NCBI GenBank assembly: GCA_041920565.1
Contig: JBHGXS010000141.1
Location: 48,310-112,309 of the forward strand
Direction: 5' to 3'
Source: JAGHKQ01 sp041920565
GTDB lineage: Bacteria; Bacillota; Bacilli; Bacillales; Bacillaceae_G
DNA length: 64,000 bases
Part shown: piece by piece, positions 33,630-42,046 of the stretch
Layout of the letters: each line of letters starts with the position of its first letter
How positions within the stretch are numbered: position 1 is the first letter of the stretch
The notes under the pieces: generated by a model
The model's input: only the letters and a program-made list of their open reading frames with translations
Database searches by the model: none
What the model was told of the DNA's origin: nothing
Made by a program: the position numbers and the translations under genes

Positions 33630-33701
33630 TGACCCGTACGGGATTCGAACCCGTGTTACCGCCGTGAAAGGGCGGTGTCTTAACCGCTTGACCAACGGGC
33701 C
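33630..33701 (-). tRNA. tRNA-Glu (TTC)
   Basis: Cloverleaf with acceptor GGCCCGT/ACGGGTC, anticodon loop CTTTCAC (anticodon TTC) and GGTTCGAATCC T arm. CCA is not encoded. Confidence 0.97.
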
Positions 33702-33710
33702 ATTAGAAAA

Positions 33711-33786
33711 TGGTGAGCCATGAAGGACTCGAACCTTCGACCCTCTGATTAAAAGTCAGATGCTCTACCGACTGAGCTAATGGCTC
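33711..33786 (-). tRNA. tRNA-Lys (TTT)
   Basis: Cloverleaf with acceptor GAGCCAT/ATGGCTC, anticodon stem CTGAC with ATCAG-side pairing, loop CTTTTAA (anticodon TTT) and GGTTCGAGTCC T arm. CCA is encoded at 33711-33713. Its first 26 bases recur as a fragment at 33907-33932. Confidence 0.97.
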
Positions 33787-33823
33787 GCATGAATGCTAAA
33801 CTATTACTTAACTACTCACACGT

Positions 33824-33938
33824 GTTGACGTCCTTGCCTCAGAAAGCTTATGCAAGCAGCAGCTCGGCAAGTACGCTGATGTGTCGCTTCGCAGCCTATT
33901 CGGGCGTGCTCTACCGACTGAGCTAATGGCTCATATTA
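33824..33938. repeat. Structured repeat, copy A, ending in a tRNA-Lys 5' half
   Basis: About 115 bp, related over its whole length to copy B at 33984-34088. Shared blocks are GCCTCAGAA, GCAAG, CTCGGC, AGTAC, TATTCG and the final AGCTAATGGCTCATATTA. CTTGCC (33833-33838) pairs with GGCAAG (33866-33871); in copy B the same stem is CTCGCC/GGCGAG, a compensatory change. No coding potential is seen. Confidence 0.8.
33907..33932 (-). pseudogene. Truncated tRNA-Lys (5' acceptor strand and D arm only)
   Basis: On the minus strand this reads GAGCCATTAGCTCAGTCGGT and on through AGAGCA, identical to the first 26 bases of the intact tRNA-Lys at 33711-33786. It then diverges completely into repeat copy A before the anticodon arm, so no functional tRNA can form. 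Confidence 0.9.
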
Positions 33939-33983
33939 AATGTAATACAAGATCAAGATAATATACTTGTTTTGAACTTAACC

Positions 33984-34088
33984 GTTGTTGTGTCCCTCGC
34001 CTCAGAATGATTTCGCAAGTAGCGTCTCGGCGAGTACAACTCGTAGCTTATTCGCTGAAGCATTGCTCGTAGCTAATGGCTCATATTA
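33984..34088. repeat. Structured repeat, copy B, with a shorter tRNA-Lys remnant
   Basis: About 105 bp. CTCGCC (33996-34001) pairs with GGCGAG (34029-34034). The plus-strand 3' end AGCTAATGGCTCATATTA (34071-34088) equals that of copy A, so the minus strand begins with the tRNA-Lys acceptor and D-stem start, then diverges earlier than copy A. The rest of the gap up to purA is AT-rich with nothing else visible apart from the purA terminator. Confidence 0.8.
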
Positions 34089-34178
34089 CTAATCATCTTC
34101 TGATGACGACAAAATTGATAATATCATATTTCCATAGATTTATGCAATATATTTTTTTATTTTTTTCTACATAAGAAA

Positions 34179-34198
34179 GAACCCATGGAAATGGGTTC
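34179..34198 (-). terminator. purA terminator
   Basis: Stem GAACCCAT/ATGGGTTC with a GGAA loop lies 46 bp past purA; TTTCTTATG follows on the minus strand. Confidence 0.8.
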
Positions 34199-34244
34199 TC
34201 CCGCTTTTTACTATACTGCTTTTGATAAGAAGAAGCAATATATT

Positions 34245-35534
34245 TTACACACCATAAACGTTACGGATTACATTAGTTTGATTACGGTCAGGACCTACAG
34301 AGAACATAGATAAAGGAATACCTGTCAGTTGGGATACACGTTCCACGTAATGTCTTGCATTTTCAGGAAGTTCATCAAGTGTTCTTACACCTGTGATATC
34401 TTCCGTCCAGCCAGGAAGCTCTTCGTATACGGGCTCACACTCAGACAGAACTTTTAAGCTTGCCGGAAACTCGTGAATAACTTCGCCTTTATATTTGTAA
34501 GCTACACAAATTTTTAGTGTAGGAATCCCCGTTAATACGTCGATAGAGTTTAGTGATAAGTCTGTCAGACCGCTTACACGACGGGCATGTCTTACAACTA
34601 CGCTGTCAAACCAGCCAACACGGCGAGGACGGCCTGTCGTTGTACCATATTCACGTCCTACTTCACGAATTTGATTTCCGATTTCATCATGAAGCTCAGT
34701 AGGGAATGGACCGTCCCCAACACGGCTTGTGTAAGCTTTACATACGCCAACTACTCGATTAATTTTAGAAGGACCTACGCCGGAACCGATGGTAACTCCC
34801 CCGGCAATTGGGTTAGAAGAGGTAACAAATGGGTATGTACCTTGATCAATATCTAACATAACACCTTGTGCGCCTTCAAATAATACACGTCTTCCTTCAT
34901 CAAACGCATCGTTCAATACAACAGAAGTATCGCACACATATTGTTTAATTTGTTGTCCGTATTCATAGTACTCTTCAAAAATTTCTTCAATTGTGAAGCC
35001 TTTTGCATCGTACATTCTTTCAAATAAACGATTTTTTTCTGCTAAGTTGCGTTCCAGCTTCTCATAAAATACTTCACGATCCAATAAGTCTGCGATACGG
35101 ATACCGATACGAGCAGCTTTATCCATGTAAGCAGGCCCGATTCCTTTTTTAGTCGTTCCGATTTTGTTCGCACCTTTTCTTTCTTCTTCAAGCTCGTCTT
35201 GTTTTAAATGATATGGTAAAATCACATGAGCGCGATTGCTGATCCGAAGGTTATCCGTGCTTACTTCGTTATCATGTAAATAAGCAAGCTCCTGCACTAG
35301 AGCTTTCGGGTCTACAACCATCCCGTTCCCGATTACGCAGATTTTTTCTTTATAAAAGATTCCGGATGGAATTAAATGAAGCTTATATTTTTTTCCGTTA
35401 AACACAATTGTGTGCCCAGCGTTATTTCCACCTTGATATCTTGCGACTACTTCAGCATGCTGAGAAAGGAAGTCTGTAATTTTTCCTTTTCCTTCATCTC
35501 CCCACTGTGTTCCTACTACTACTACCGAAGACAT
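34245..35534 (-). CDS. purA: Adenylosuccinate synthetase
   Basis: A 429-residue GTP-dependent enzyme that condenses IMP with aspartate, the first committed step to AMP. The P-loop-like GTQWGDEGKGK is at residue 8-18, with catalytic Asp in GDEGK and His in GNNAGHTI; QGVMLDIDQGTYPFVTSSN and GTTTGRPRRVGW are family blocks, and the guanine-binding end has SVGPDR. ATG 35534 is preceded by GGAGGTG and gives the usual length; the frame runs to 35579 without a ribosome site. It is monocistronic between dnaC and the tRNAs. CGAACA (35620-35625) and an inverted TGTTCG (35649-35654) upstream could belong to a PurR site, but their spacing is not the usual one. Confidence 0.97.
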   Translation of the reverse strand: MSSVVVVGTQWGDEGKGKITDFLSQHAEVVARYQGGNNAGHTIVFNGKKYKLHLIPSGIFYKEKICVIGNGMVVDPKALVQELAYLHDNEVSTDNLRISNRAHVILPYHLKQDELEEERKGANKIGTTKKGIGPAYMDKAARIGIRIADLLDREVFYEKLERNLAEKNRLFERMYDAKGFTIEEIFEEYYEYGQQIKQYVCDTSVVLNDAFDEGRRVLFEGAQGVMLDIDQGTYPFVTSSNPIAGGVTIGSGVGPSKINRVVGVCKAYTSRVGDGPFPTELHDEIGNQIREVGREYGTTTGRPRRVGWFDSVVVRHARRVSGLTDLSLNSIDVLTGIPTLKICVAYKYKGEVIHEFPASLKVLSECEPVYEELPGWTEDITGVRTLDELPENARHYVERVSQLTGIPLSMFSVGPDRNQTNVIRNVYGV

Positions 35535-35733
35535 TACACAGCACCTCCATAATTGATTATCTGCAACGAATCCAAACACTATAAGTGTATCAAACTGTTG
35601 TAAAAAGTCAATGAAAAAGCGAACATTTAATAATTACAACCCCTTTTTTGTTCGTTACATTGAACAGTTTCACAAGAAAAAACAAATAAATTTTTATATC
35701 TTTGTTCCTTTTTGTAATATATGTATCAAAAAA

Positions 35734-35765
35734 GGGAACACACCCTTAGTGTGAGGTGTGTTCCC
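35734..35765 (-). terminator. dnaC terminator
   Basis: A perfect 11-bp stem GGGAACACACC/GGTGTGTTCCC with a 10-base loop lies just past dnaC; TTTTTTGATAC follows on the minus strand. Confidence 0.9.
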
Positions 35766-35770
35766 CTTCT

Positions 35771-37135
35771 TTATGCTCCCGGAGGGGCGTTTGTTTCATC
35801 AAAGCGCCGCTCCAGATTGACGAACTTGTTATATTCTTTTACAAAAGCCAGTTCAACTGTTCCGACCGGACCATTACGTTGCTTTGCAATAATGATTTCA
35901 ATGATGTTTTTATTTTCTGTTTCACGGTCATAGTAGTCGTCACGATATAAGAATGCAACAATATCAGCATCTTGCTCAATACTGCCTGATTCACGAATAT
36001 CGGACATCATTGGACGCTTGTCTTGTCTTGATTCTACTCCGCGTGATAACTGAGAAAGAGCAATTACCGGCACCTGAAGTTCACGGGCCAAAGCTTTCAA
36101 GGAACGAGAAATTTCTGATACTTCTTGCTGTCGATTTTCTCCCGGTTTTCCATTTCCCTGAATCAGCTGCAAATAATCAATTAAAATCATGCCTAAGCCG
36201 CTTTCTTGCTTTAAGCGTCGGCATTTTGCCCGTATCTCACTAACCCGGATACCGGGTGTATCATCAATATAAATTCCGGCATTTGATAAGCTTCCCATTG
36301 CCATCGTCAGCTTTCCCCAGTCTTCAGAAGTTAAAGACCCGGTACGAAGACGTTGAGCATCTATGTTTCCTTCTGCACATAGCATACGCATGACCAGCTG
36401 GTCGGCTCCCATTTCCAAACTGAAAATCGCAACATTCTCATCTGTTTTTGTCGCTACGTTTTGAGCAATATTGAGAGCAAAAGCAGTTTTTCCTACTGAA
36501 GGGCGAGCTGCCACAATAATTAAATCGTTCCGCTGAAAACCGGCTGTCATACGGTCAAGCTCCGTAAACCCCGTTGGAATTCCTGTAATGTCTCCTTTGC
36601 GGTTGTGGAGCATTTCAATCTTATCATATGTGACTACAAGCACATCTTTAATGTTTTGAAAAGCACCTGCATTTTTACGTTGCGAGACTTCAAGCACTTT
36701 CTTTTCTGCTTCATTTAAAAGCCCGGCTACATCATCTTCACGAGCATATCCATCTGAAGCGATAGAAGTTGCAGTGCGAATCAATCGGCGCAGAATTGAT
36801 TTTTCTTCTACTATTTTCGCGTAATACTCCACGTTTGCAGCAGTAGGGACAGAGCTTGCTAGATCATTTAAGTAGGACACGCCGCCAACTTCTTCTAATA
36901 AGTTTTGATCAGCAAGCTCTGAGGTCACAGTAATCAGGTCCAATGGCTCTCCTTTGTCAGAGAGCGACAGCATAACTTGAAAAATCTTTTGGTGTGCTGC
37001 CCGATAAAAATCTTCCGGCATAAGCAATTCGGAAGCAACCGTTAAAGCTTCTTGTTCAAGAAACACTGCTCCTAAAACTGCTTGCTCAGCCTCTATATTG
37101 TGCGGAGGGGTGCGGTCAGCGAATATGTCACTCAT
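35771..37135 (-). CDS. dnaC: Replicative DNA helicase (DnaB type)
   Basis: A 454-residue hexameric helicase. The N-terminal domain (about 10-110, starting PPHNIEAEQAVLGAVFL) binds primase; the RecA-like C-terminal domain has Walker A AARPSVGKTAFALN near residue 205, Walker B LGMILIDYLQLI near 308, and SQLSRGVESRQDKRP. It unwinds DNA at the fork after loading by DnaB, DnaD and DnaI. ATG 37135 has GGAGGAATGG upstream; the frame runs to 37159. It lies 30 bp behind rplI, so it is probably transcribed with gdpP-rplI. The gene is called dnaC in Bacillus and dnaB in E. coli. Confidence 0.97.
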   Translation of the reverse strand: MSDIFADRTPPHNIEAEQAVLGAVFLEQEALTVASELLMPEDFYRAAHQKIFQVMLSLSDKGEPLDLITVTSELADQNLLEEVGGVSYLNDLASSVPTAANVEYYAKIVEEKSILRRLIRTATSIASDGYAREDDVAGLLNEAEKKVLEVSQRKNAGAFQNIKDVLVVTYDKIEMLHNRKGDITGIPTGFTELDRMTAGFQRNDLIIVAARPSVGKTAFALNIAQNVATKTDENVAIFSLEMGADQLVMRMLCAEGNIDAQRLRTGSLTSEDWGKLTMAMGSLSNAGIYIDDTPGIRVSEIRAKCRRLKQESGLGMILIDYLQLIQGNGKPGENRQQEVSEISRSLKALARELQVPVIALSQLSRGVESRQDKRPMMSDIRESGSIEQDADIVAFLYRDDYYDRETENKNIIEIIIAKQRNGPVGTVELAFVKEYNKFVNLERRFDETNAPPGA

Positions 37136-37165
37136 GTTCCCATTCCTCCTCTTTCGCAAGCAATT

Positions 37166-37612
37166 CTACTTCTCTGTTACGTGCACTTTTAAAGTAGCTG
37201 TTACCTCTGGGTGCAGCTTAATAGATACATTCGTGTAGCCTAATGCGCGAATGGCATCAGCCATTTCAAATTTGCGTTTATCAATTTTAATATTATGCTT
37301 TGTTTGCAGTTCATCGGCAATTTGTTTGCTTGTAATAGAACCGAAAAGACGTCCGCCCTCTCCAGCTTTCGCATGCAGTTCCACCGTCAATGCTTCTAAC
37401 GTTTCTTTCAATTTTTTCATATTAGCTAATTCTTCAGCCGCATCTTTTTCTTCTTTTCGTTTTTTTGCTTCTAACGTTTTAAGATTGGCATTTGTTGCTT
37501 CAATCGCCAATCCTTGCTTTAATAAAAAGTTATGTGCATAACCGTCTGCTACATTTTTTACTTCACCTTTTTTTCCTTTACCTTTTACATCTTTTAGAAA
37601 AATCACTTTCAT
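37166..37612 (-). CDS. rplI: 50S ribosomal protein L9
   Basis: A 148-residue L9: N-terminal 23S rRNA-binding domain beginning MKVIFLKDVKGKGKKGEV with GYAHNFLLKQGLA, a long exposed helix (about 40-75, charged and Ala-rich), and a C-terminal domain with GGRLFGSITSKQIA. It is a large-subunit protein that helps keep frame. Its ATG overlaps the gdpP stop as ATGA, so translation is coupled. Confidence 0.97.
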   Translation of the reverse strand: MKVIFLKDVKGKGKKGEVKNVADGYAHNFLLKQGLAIEATNANLKTLEAKKRKEEKDAAEELANMKKLKETLEALTVELHAKAGEGGRLFGSITSKQIADELQTKHNIKIDKRKFEMADAIRALGYTNVSIKLHPEVTATLKVHVTEK

Positions 37613-39582
37613 GATTTAGAACCCCCTTCTAAATACTCATCTAATACTAATTTGAGTTTTTCTTCCGCTTCTTCCATTGATATGTCAGAAAGCTGAGTAG
37701 CAGCATTTGTCAAATGCCCGCCGCCGCCTAAATTCTCCATAATGACTTGTACATTAATTTCACCGAGAGATCGCCCGCTCATGCCAAGCATATTTTCATT
37801 TCGCTTAGCTATCACAAATGAAGCAGTTACGCCTGTCATTGTAAGAAGAGTATCGGCTGCTTGGGCAATTAACACTTGATCATATGCTTGCTCTTCTTGT
37901 GCCTTGGCAATAGCAATTCCATTTTTATAAATGTACGCATTTTCAATGATTTTTGCAATCGTTAAATAATGATTGATATCTTCTTTTAACAGCTTTTGCA
38001 CAAGAATTGTATCTGCACCATGAGAACGTAAATAAGATGCTGCATCAAATGTTCGGGCACCGGTGCGGAACGTGAAGCTCTTCGTATCTACGATAATCCC
38101 TGCTAGCAAAGCTGTAGATTCAAGCATATTCATTTTTAAACGCTTCGGCTGATACTCTAACAATTCCGTCACGAGTTCCGCTGTAGAAGACGCATACGGC
38201 TCCATATAAACTAGAAGAGGATCTTCGATAAACTCTTCGCCGCGGCGATGGTGATCGATGACCACAACATTTTCTATCTTATGAAGCAAGCGCTCTTCAA
38301 TTACCATAGAAGGCTTGTGAGTATCTACAATAACAAGCAATGATTCCTCTGTAGCAAATTCGAGAGCTTGTTCTGAACTGATAAAGCGTGCCCAAAGGTC
38401 CGGGTAATGTTTTATTTCTTCGATTAACCGCTTAACCCCTTTATCCAATTCATGTTCATTTAACACAATGTAGCCTTCCTTTTGATTTAATTCAGCTACT
38501 TTTAAAATTCCGATTGCCGCTCCAATAGCATCCATATCAGGCAGCTTATGCCCCATGATAATGACATTGCTGCTCTCAAGCACAAGATCTTTTAATGCAT
38601 GAGAAATGACCCTTGCGCGCACTCTTGTACGTTTTTCTACAGGATTTGTTTTCCCTCCATAGAATTTTACTTTTCCTGTTGCTTGTTTGATAGCTACTTG
38701 ATCACCACCGCGTCCTAGCGCCAAATCTAATCCGGATTGCGCCATAGCTCCAAGCTCCGGTAGTGAAAGCGAGCCAGATCCTACACCGATACTAAGAGTA
38801 AGCGGAATGTTTCGTTTGGCCGTTTCTTCACGGACCTGATCCAAGATATCAAATTTCCCTTTTTCGAGGTGTGCCAAAATACTTTCATTCAGTACCGCAA
38901 TAAATCGCTCCGAAGACGCACGCTTCAGGTACACCCCATGCTTCACAGCCCAATCATTTAAAATTGAAGTGACAAGACTGGTAAGATTCGTGCGCGGCTG
39001 ATCATCTAACCCTTGCGTCACTTCATCGTAATTGTCCAGATAGATGATTGCAAGCACTGTTCGCTGGTCTTCATACATTTTTTCAATTTGCGTTTGTTCC
39101 GTTACATCAAAAAAGTAAATAAGCTTTTCTTCTCGCCGAATCACAACTTTAAATTTCCGTTTGTTTAAAGTGATTACATCAACATCGATTTCTTGCTTGA
39201 CAAACAATAACAGCGTTTCGGATAAATCATATAAATGCCAGCCTGAGAGTGCAGGGTACCCTACACACGAAGCTAAATAAGGATTGGCCCAGTCTATTCC
39301 GAAATCCTTATTATACAGCAAAATACCTATGGGCATTTGATTTAATGCTTCATTGCTTACTTTCTTGACTCTCGTAATCATATCTGAAGTGTACTCTTCT
39401 AAGTTTCTTCGAAAAGCAAGCTCCAGTTTGATGATAAAAAATAAAATGATGGAAAACATACAAAATGCTGCTATCCCTGTAAGCCAATGATAATAACTTA
39501 AAATCGTTATGAGCACAAGAGTCAAGAAAACTAACGAATAGACAGGGTAAAGAAACTTTTGTTTCTTATAAAAATCAGGCAT
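37609..39582 (-). CDS. gdpP: c-di-AMP phosphodiesterase GdpP
   Basis: A 657-residue c-di-AMP hydrolase: two transmembrane helices (about 13-55), a PAS domain (about 80-150), a degenerate GGDEF domain (about 170-300, with SSERFIAV in place of the catalytic loop), and DHH/DHHA1 domains from about 335. The manganese motifs are MGHKLPDMDAIGAA, VDTHKPS, and VIDHHRRGEEF. It cleaves c-di-AMP to pApA, tuning potassium, wall and beta-lactam responses. ATG 39582 is chosen with AGGAGTTG upstream; the frame runs to 39627. It is between yybS and rplI as in B. subtilis (YybT). Confidence 0.95.
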   Translation of the reverse strand: MPDFYKKQKFLYPVYSLVFLTLVLITILSYYHWLTGIAAFCMFSIILFFIIKLELAFRRNLEEYTSDMITRVKKVSNEALNQMPIGILLYNKDFGIDWANPYLASCVGYPALSGWHLYDLSETLLLFVKQEIDVDVITLNKRKFKVVIRREEKLIYFFDVTEQTQIEKMYEDQRTVLAIIYLDNYDEVTQGLDDQPRTNLTSLVTSILNDWAVKHGVYLKRASSERFIAVLNESILAHLEKGKFDILDQVREETAKRNIPLTLSIGVGSGSLSLPELGAMAQSGLDLALGRGGDQVAIKQATGKVKFYGGKTNPVEKRTRVRARVISHALKDLVLESSNVIIMGHKLPDMDAIGAAIGILKVAELNQKEGYIVLNEHELDKGVKRLIEEIKHYPDLWARFISSEQALEFATEESLLVIVDTHKPSMVIEERLLHKIENVVVIDHHRRGEEFIEDPLLVYMEPYASSTAELVTELLEYQPKRLKMNMLESTALLAGIIVDTKSFTFRTGARTFDAASYLRSHGADTILVQKLLKEDINHYLTIAKIIENAYIYKNGIAIAKAQEEQAYDQVLIAQAADTLLTMTGVTASFVIAKRNENMLGMSGRSLGEINVQVIMENLGGGGHLTNAATQLSDISMEEAEEKLKLVLDEYLEGGSKS

Positions 39583-39684
39583 ACAGTCAACTCCTATAAA
39601 GAAACTCGGCCGGTGCTCCAACGACAACCTAGCTGCGGAAGGCTTACTTGCAAAAAAATGTCTTATAATAAGACATTTTATTTG

Positions 39685-40626
39685 TTATTTATGTTCTTTT
39701 ATTTTTTGACGTAACGAAAATCCTAAATCAATTATACCTAAGAAACTGATAAGAGAAAATAAAATTGGTATAAACATCGAAAATACAAAGACAATGACGG
39801 GAATCGCTTTTGAGTACCCCTTGTCGTTAATAAAAAGGGATATGAAAGAAAACCCTTGAACAGCCATAAGAAGCGGAAAGACAGAGTTTACATTCAGCAT
39901 AACAGTGTATAAATAAGAACCTTTCTCCGCATGAATAAAGAAACCAACTGCCAAAAAAATTACATAATACACTAAAATGCTTTTTGGCAGCTGAATGGAT
40001 CGAAAGGGCGGCCATGATTGAATTTGATATCCTAGTCTTCTCAATACAGGAATAGCAATCAGCTGCGTAAAGAGCGACATAATAAATGAAGCAAGCACCA
40101 ACATACTCGGAACGAGGTATCCTAAAAGCTGCGGCATTTCCTTTAGTTGTTTTAAGCTGTTTTCCTCTATTTGTGCACCAGTTTGTCTAATAAAGGCTTC
40201 AGCTTGCTTTATAGATTGATCGAGAAGGTTTTGCATTTCTTTTATAAAATTATACTCAAAAAATTGAACGCTGATTATGTAGATAGCTACAAAATTCACG
40301 ATATATGCAAGAGTACCTGCCAGAAGAATTTCTACATTGCTGCGTTTTTTCTTATACAACCCCCCCAATAAAACACCGCTGCTTGCAAACGTAAGAGTAG
40401 TAATGACTGACATAATGGAGCTTACAGCTATTGTCACAAGGCAAGCAGTCAACACTAAAACAAGAGCATGTTTCATTTCGTACCGCAGTGTAAACACAAT
40501 GAACGGGAGAGGTAACGCAAAAAGAACTGCCATTCCTAAAAACGGTATATACAGTGTGATTAATAGAAAGAGAACAAATATGGCCAGTAACACGGCACCC
40601 TCAGTAATCATTCTTGTCTTTTTCAT
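39685..40626 (-). CDS. yybS: YybS-family polytopic membrane protein
   Basis: A 313-residue integral membrane protein of the YybS (DUF2232) family, with about eight hydrophobic segments and a soluble Gln/Lys-rich segment around residues 125-165. It starts MKKTRMITEGAVLLAIFVLF. The gene precedes gdpP and follows rpsR, its usual Bacillus context. The fold resembles small ECF-type substrate-binding membrane proteins, but no substrate or role is established. Confidence 0.88.
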   Translation of the reverse strand: MKKTRMITEGAVLLAIFVLFLLITLYIPFLGMAVLFALPLPFIVFTLRYEMKHALVLVLTACLVTIAVSSIMSVITTLTFASSGVLLGGLYKKKRSNVEILLAGTLAYIVNFVAIYIISVQFFEYNFIKEMQNLLDQSIKQAEAFIRQTGAQIEENSLKQLKEMPQLLGYLVPSMLVLASFIMSLFTQLIAIPVLRRLGYQIQSWPPFRSIQLPKSILVYYVIFLAVGFFIHAEKGSYLYTVMLNVNSVFPLLMAVQGFSFISLFINDKGYSKAIPVIVFVFSMFIPILFSLISFLGIIDLGFSLRQKIKEHK

Positions 40627-40719
40627 TTCAGTACCTCACGTTTTTCTTTCATTATTTATTGTTGCCGCATTTTAATCAGTAATACCGAGAGAATATATAA
40701 AAAAGAAAAACAAATAGTA

Positions 40720-40749
40720 AAATGCACAGTAGATGCCTACTGTGCATTT
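40720..40749 (-). terminator. Terminator of the rpsF-ssb-rpsR operon
   Basis: A 13-bp stem (40720-40732 with 40737-40749) with an ATGC loop lies 9 bp past rpsR; a T/A-rich run follows on the minus strand. Confidence 0.9.
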
Positions 40750-40758
40750 AAAAAGTTA

Positions 40759-40995
40759 TTATTCTGCAACGTATGGTAAAAGTGCCATTTGACGAGCACG
40801 TTTGATTGCAATTGTAAGTTTACGTTGGTATTTTGCGCTTGTACCAGTTACACGACGAGGTAAAATCTTACCGCGCTCAGAAACGAAACGCTTTAGAAGA
40901 TCTACGTCTTTGTAGTCGATGTGAGTGATACCGTTAGCAGTAAAGTAACATACTTTACGACGTTTTGCACGTCCGCCTTTGCGTCCACCAGCCAT
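40759..40995 (-). CDS. rpsR: 30S ribosomal protein S18
   Basis: A 78-residue S18, starting MAGGRKGGRAKRRKVCYF, with the conserved KRFVSERGKILPRRVTGT and the C-terminal RARQMALLPYVAE. It pairs with S6 on the platform of the 30S subunit. GGAGGG precedes the ATG. It is the last gene of rpsF-ssb-rpsR. Confidence 0.98.
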   Translation of the reverse strand: MAGGRKGGRAKRRKVCYFTANGITHIDYKDVDLLKRFVSERGKILPRRVTGTSAKYQRKLTIAIKRARQMALLPYVAE

Positions 40996-41038
40996 TGTAA
41001 ATTCCCTCCATTCTGTTTTAAATTATCCGATCTATCAA

Positions 41039-41533
41039 TTAAAACGGCAAATCATCATCTGAAATGTCAATCGGCTGACCAACATTTGCAAATGGATCAT
41101 CGTTCCGAGTGAACCCTTGTTTGTTTGACGAGCCAAACGGGTTTTGCTGAGATTGGTCACCATAACCAAACCCTTGAGGTTGAGGGTTGAAAGAGCCGCG
41201 CTGCTCGTTGTTGCTTCCTCTTGACTCCAAGAATTGTACGCTATCAGCAACTACTTCTGTTACATATACACGCTTTCCATCTTGTCCCTCATAACTACGA
41301 GTTTGAAGACGGCCATCTACGCCTGCCAAGCTGCCTTTTTTCAGATAGTTTGCTACGTTTTCAGCCGGTTTGCGCCATACGACGCAATTAATGAAATCAG
41401 CTTCGCGTTCGCCTTGCTGATTCGTAAATGTGCGGTTCACAGCTAACGTAAAAGTAGCAACTGCTACGCCGCTGGGTGTATAACGCAATTCTGGGTCTTT
41501 TGTGAGACGCCCTACGAGTAACACGCGATTCAT
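41039..41533 (-). CDS. ssb: Single-stranded DNA-binding protein
   Basis: A 164-residue SSB: N-terminal OB fold (1-110, MNRVLLVGRLTKDPELRYTP, FINCVVWRKPAENV), a Gly/Gln/Asn-rich linker (about 112-150) and the C-terminal acidic tip DISDDDLPF that recruits partner proteins. It covers single strands at forks and repair sites. ATG 41533 gives the family start; the frame extends to 41545. It lies between rpsF and rpsR in one operon. Confidence 0.97.
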   Translation of the reverse strand: MNRVLLVGRLTKDPELRYTPSGVAVATFTLAVNRTFTNQQGEREADFINCVVWRKPAENVANYLKKGSLAGVDGRLQTRSYEGQDGKRVYVTEVVADSVQFLESRGSNNEQRGSFNPQPQGFGYGDQSQQNPFGSSNKQGFTRNDDPFANVGQPIDISDDDLPF

Positions 41534-41570
41534 CAACCGAATCACTCTCCCTCAAAATATATCTTAATTC

Positions 41571-41858
41571 TTATTCTTCTTCTTTAACTACGATGTGGCG
41601 AATGATATCTTCGCTGATTTTCGCTAAACGATCGAATTCTTGTACCGCTTCTGGGTTAGAATTTACGTTTACAACCATGTAGATACCATCACGGAAGTCG
41701 TTGATTTCGTAAGCTAAACGACGCTTACCCCACTCTTTTACGTTTGTGATCTCCGCACCCTTTTCAGTTAACACGTTATTGAAGCGCTCAACTAATGCTT
41801 TTTGAGCCTCTTCCTCCATGTTTGGGCGGATGATGTACATAATCTCGTATTTTCTCAT
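41571..41858 (-). CDS. rpsF: 30S ribosomal protein S6
   Basis: A 95-residue S6: MRKYEIMYIIRPNMEEEA start, LAYEINDFRDGIYMVVN middle, and an acidic C-terminus VVKEEE. It binds S18 and 16S rRNA. ATG 41858 has AAAGGAGGTGA upstream; the frame extends to 41909 without support. It heads the rpsF-ssb-rpsR operon, which in B. subtilis and relatives is repressed by the S6:S18 complex binding the leader. Confidence 0.97.
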   Translation of the reverse strand: MRKYEIMYIIRPNMEEEAQKALVERFNNVLTEKGAEITNVKEWGKRRLAYEINDFRDGIYMVVNVNSNPEAVQEFDRLAKISEDIIRHIVVKEEE

Positions 41859-41885
41859 CACACTGTCACCTCCTTTTGGACTAAA

Positions 41886-41902
41886 CGGCCCATAATGGGC
41901 AA
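41886..41902 (-). promoter_or_regulatory. Possible S6:S18-binding leader hairpin
   Basis: On the minus strand GCCCATTATGGGC forms a small hairpin followed directly by CG, giving a CCG at its 3' base, about 30 bases before rpsF. Known S6:S18 leader motifs show a CCG next to a hairpin. The match is short and the call is tentative. Confidence 0.35.
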
Positions 41903-42046
41903 GGAGCAATTATTTGTAATTACTCACGAGTTTAGATTATATCATAGTATGTTAGAGGAATCAACTCATCAAAAAGAAAAAACTTGGCAAATGCATAAAG
42001 CAATGCCAAGCTCATTCTTTTCTTATTTCTTCATGAAAACAAAATA

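Noticed and set aside
35618..35654. PurR operator pair before purA
   Set aside because: CGAACA and inverted TGTTCG are present, but the spacing is longer than in known PurBox pairs and the flanks match poorly.
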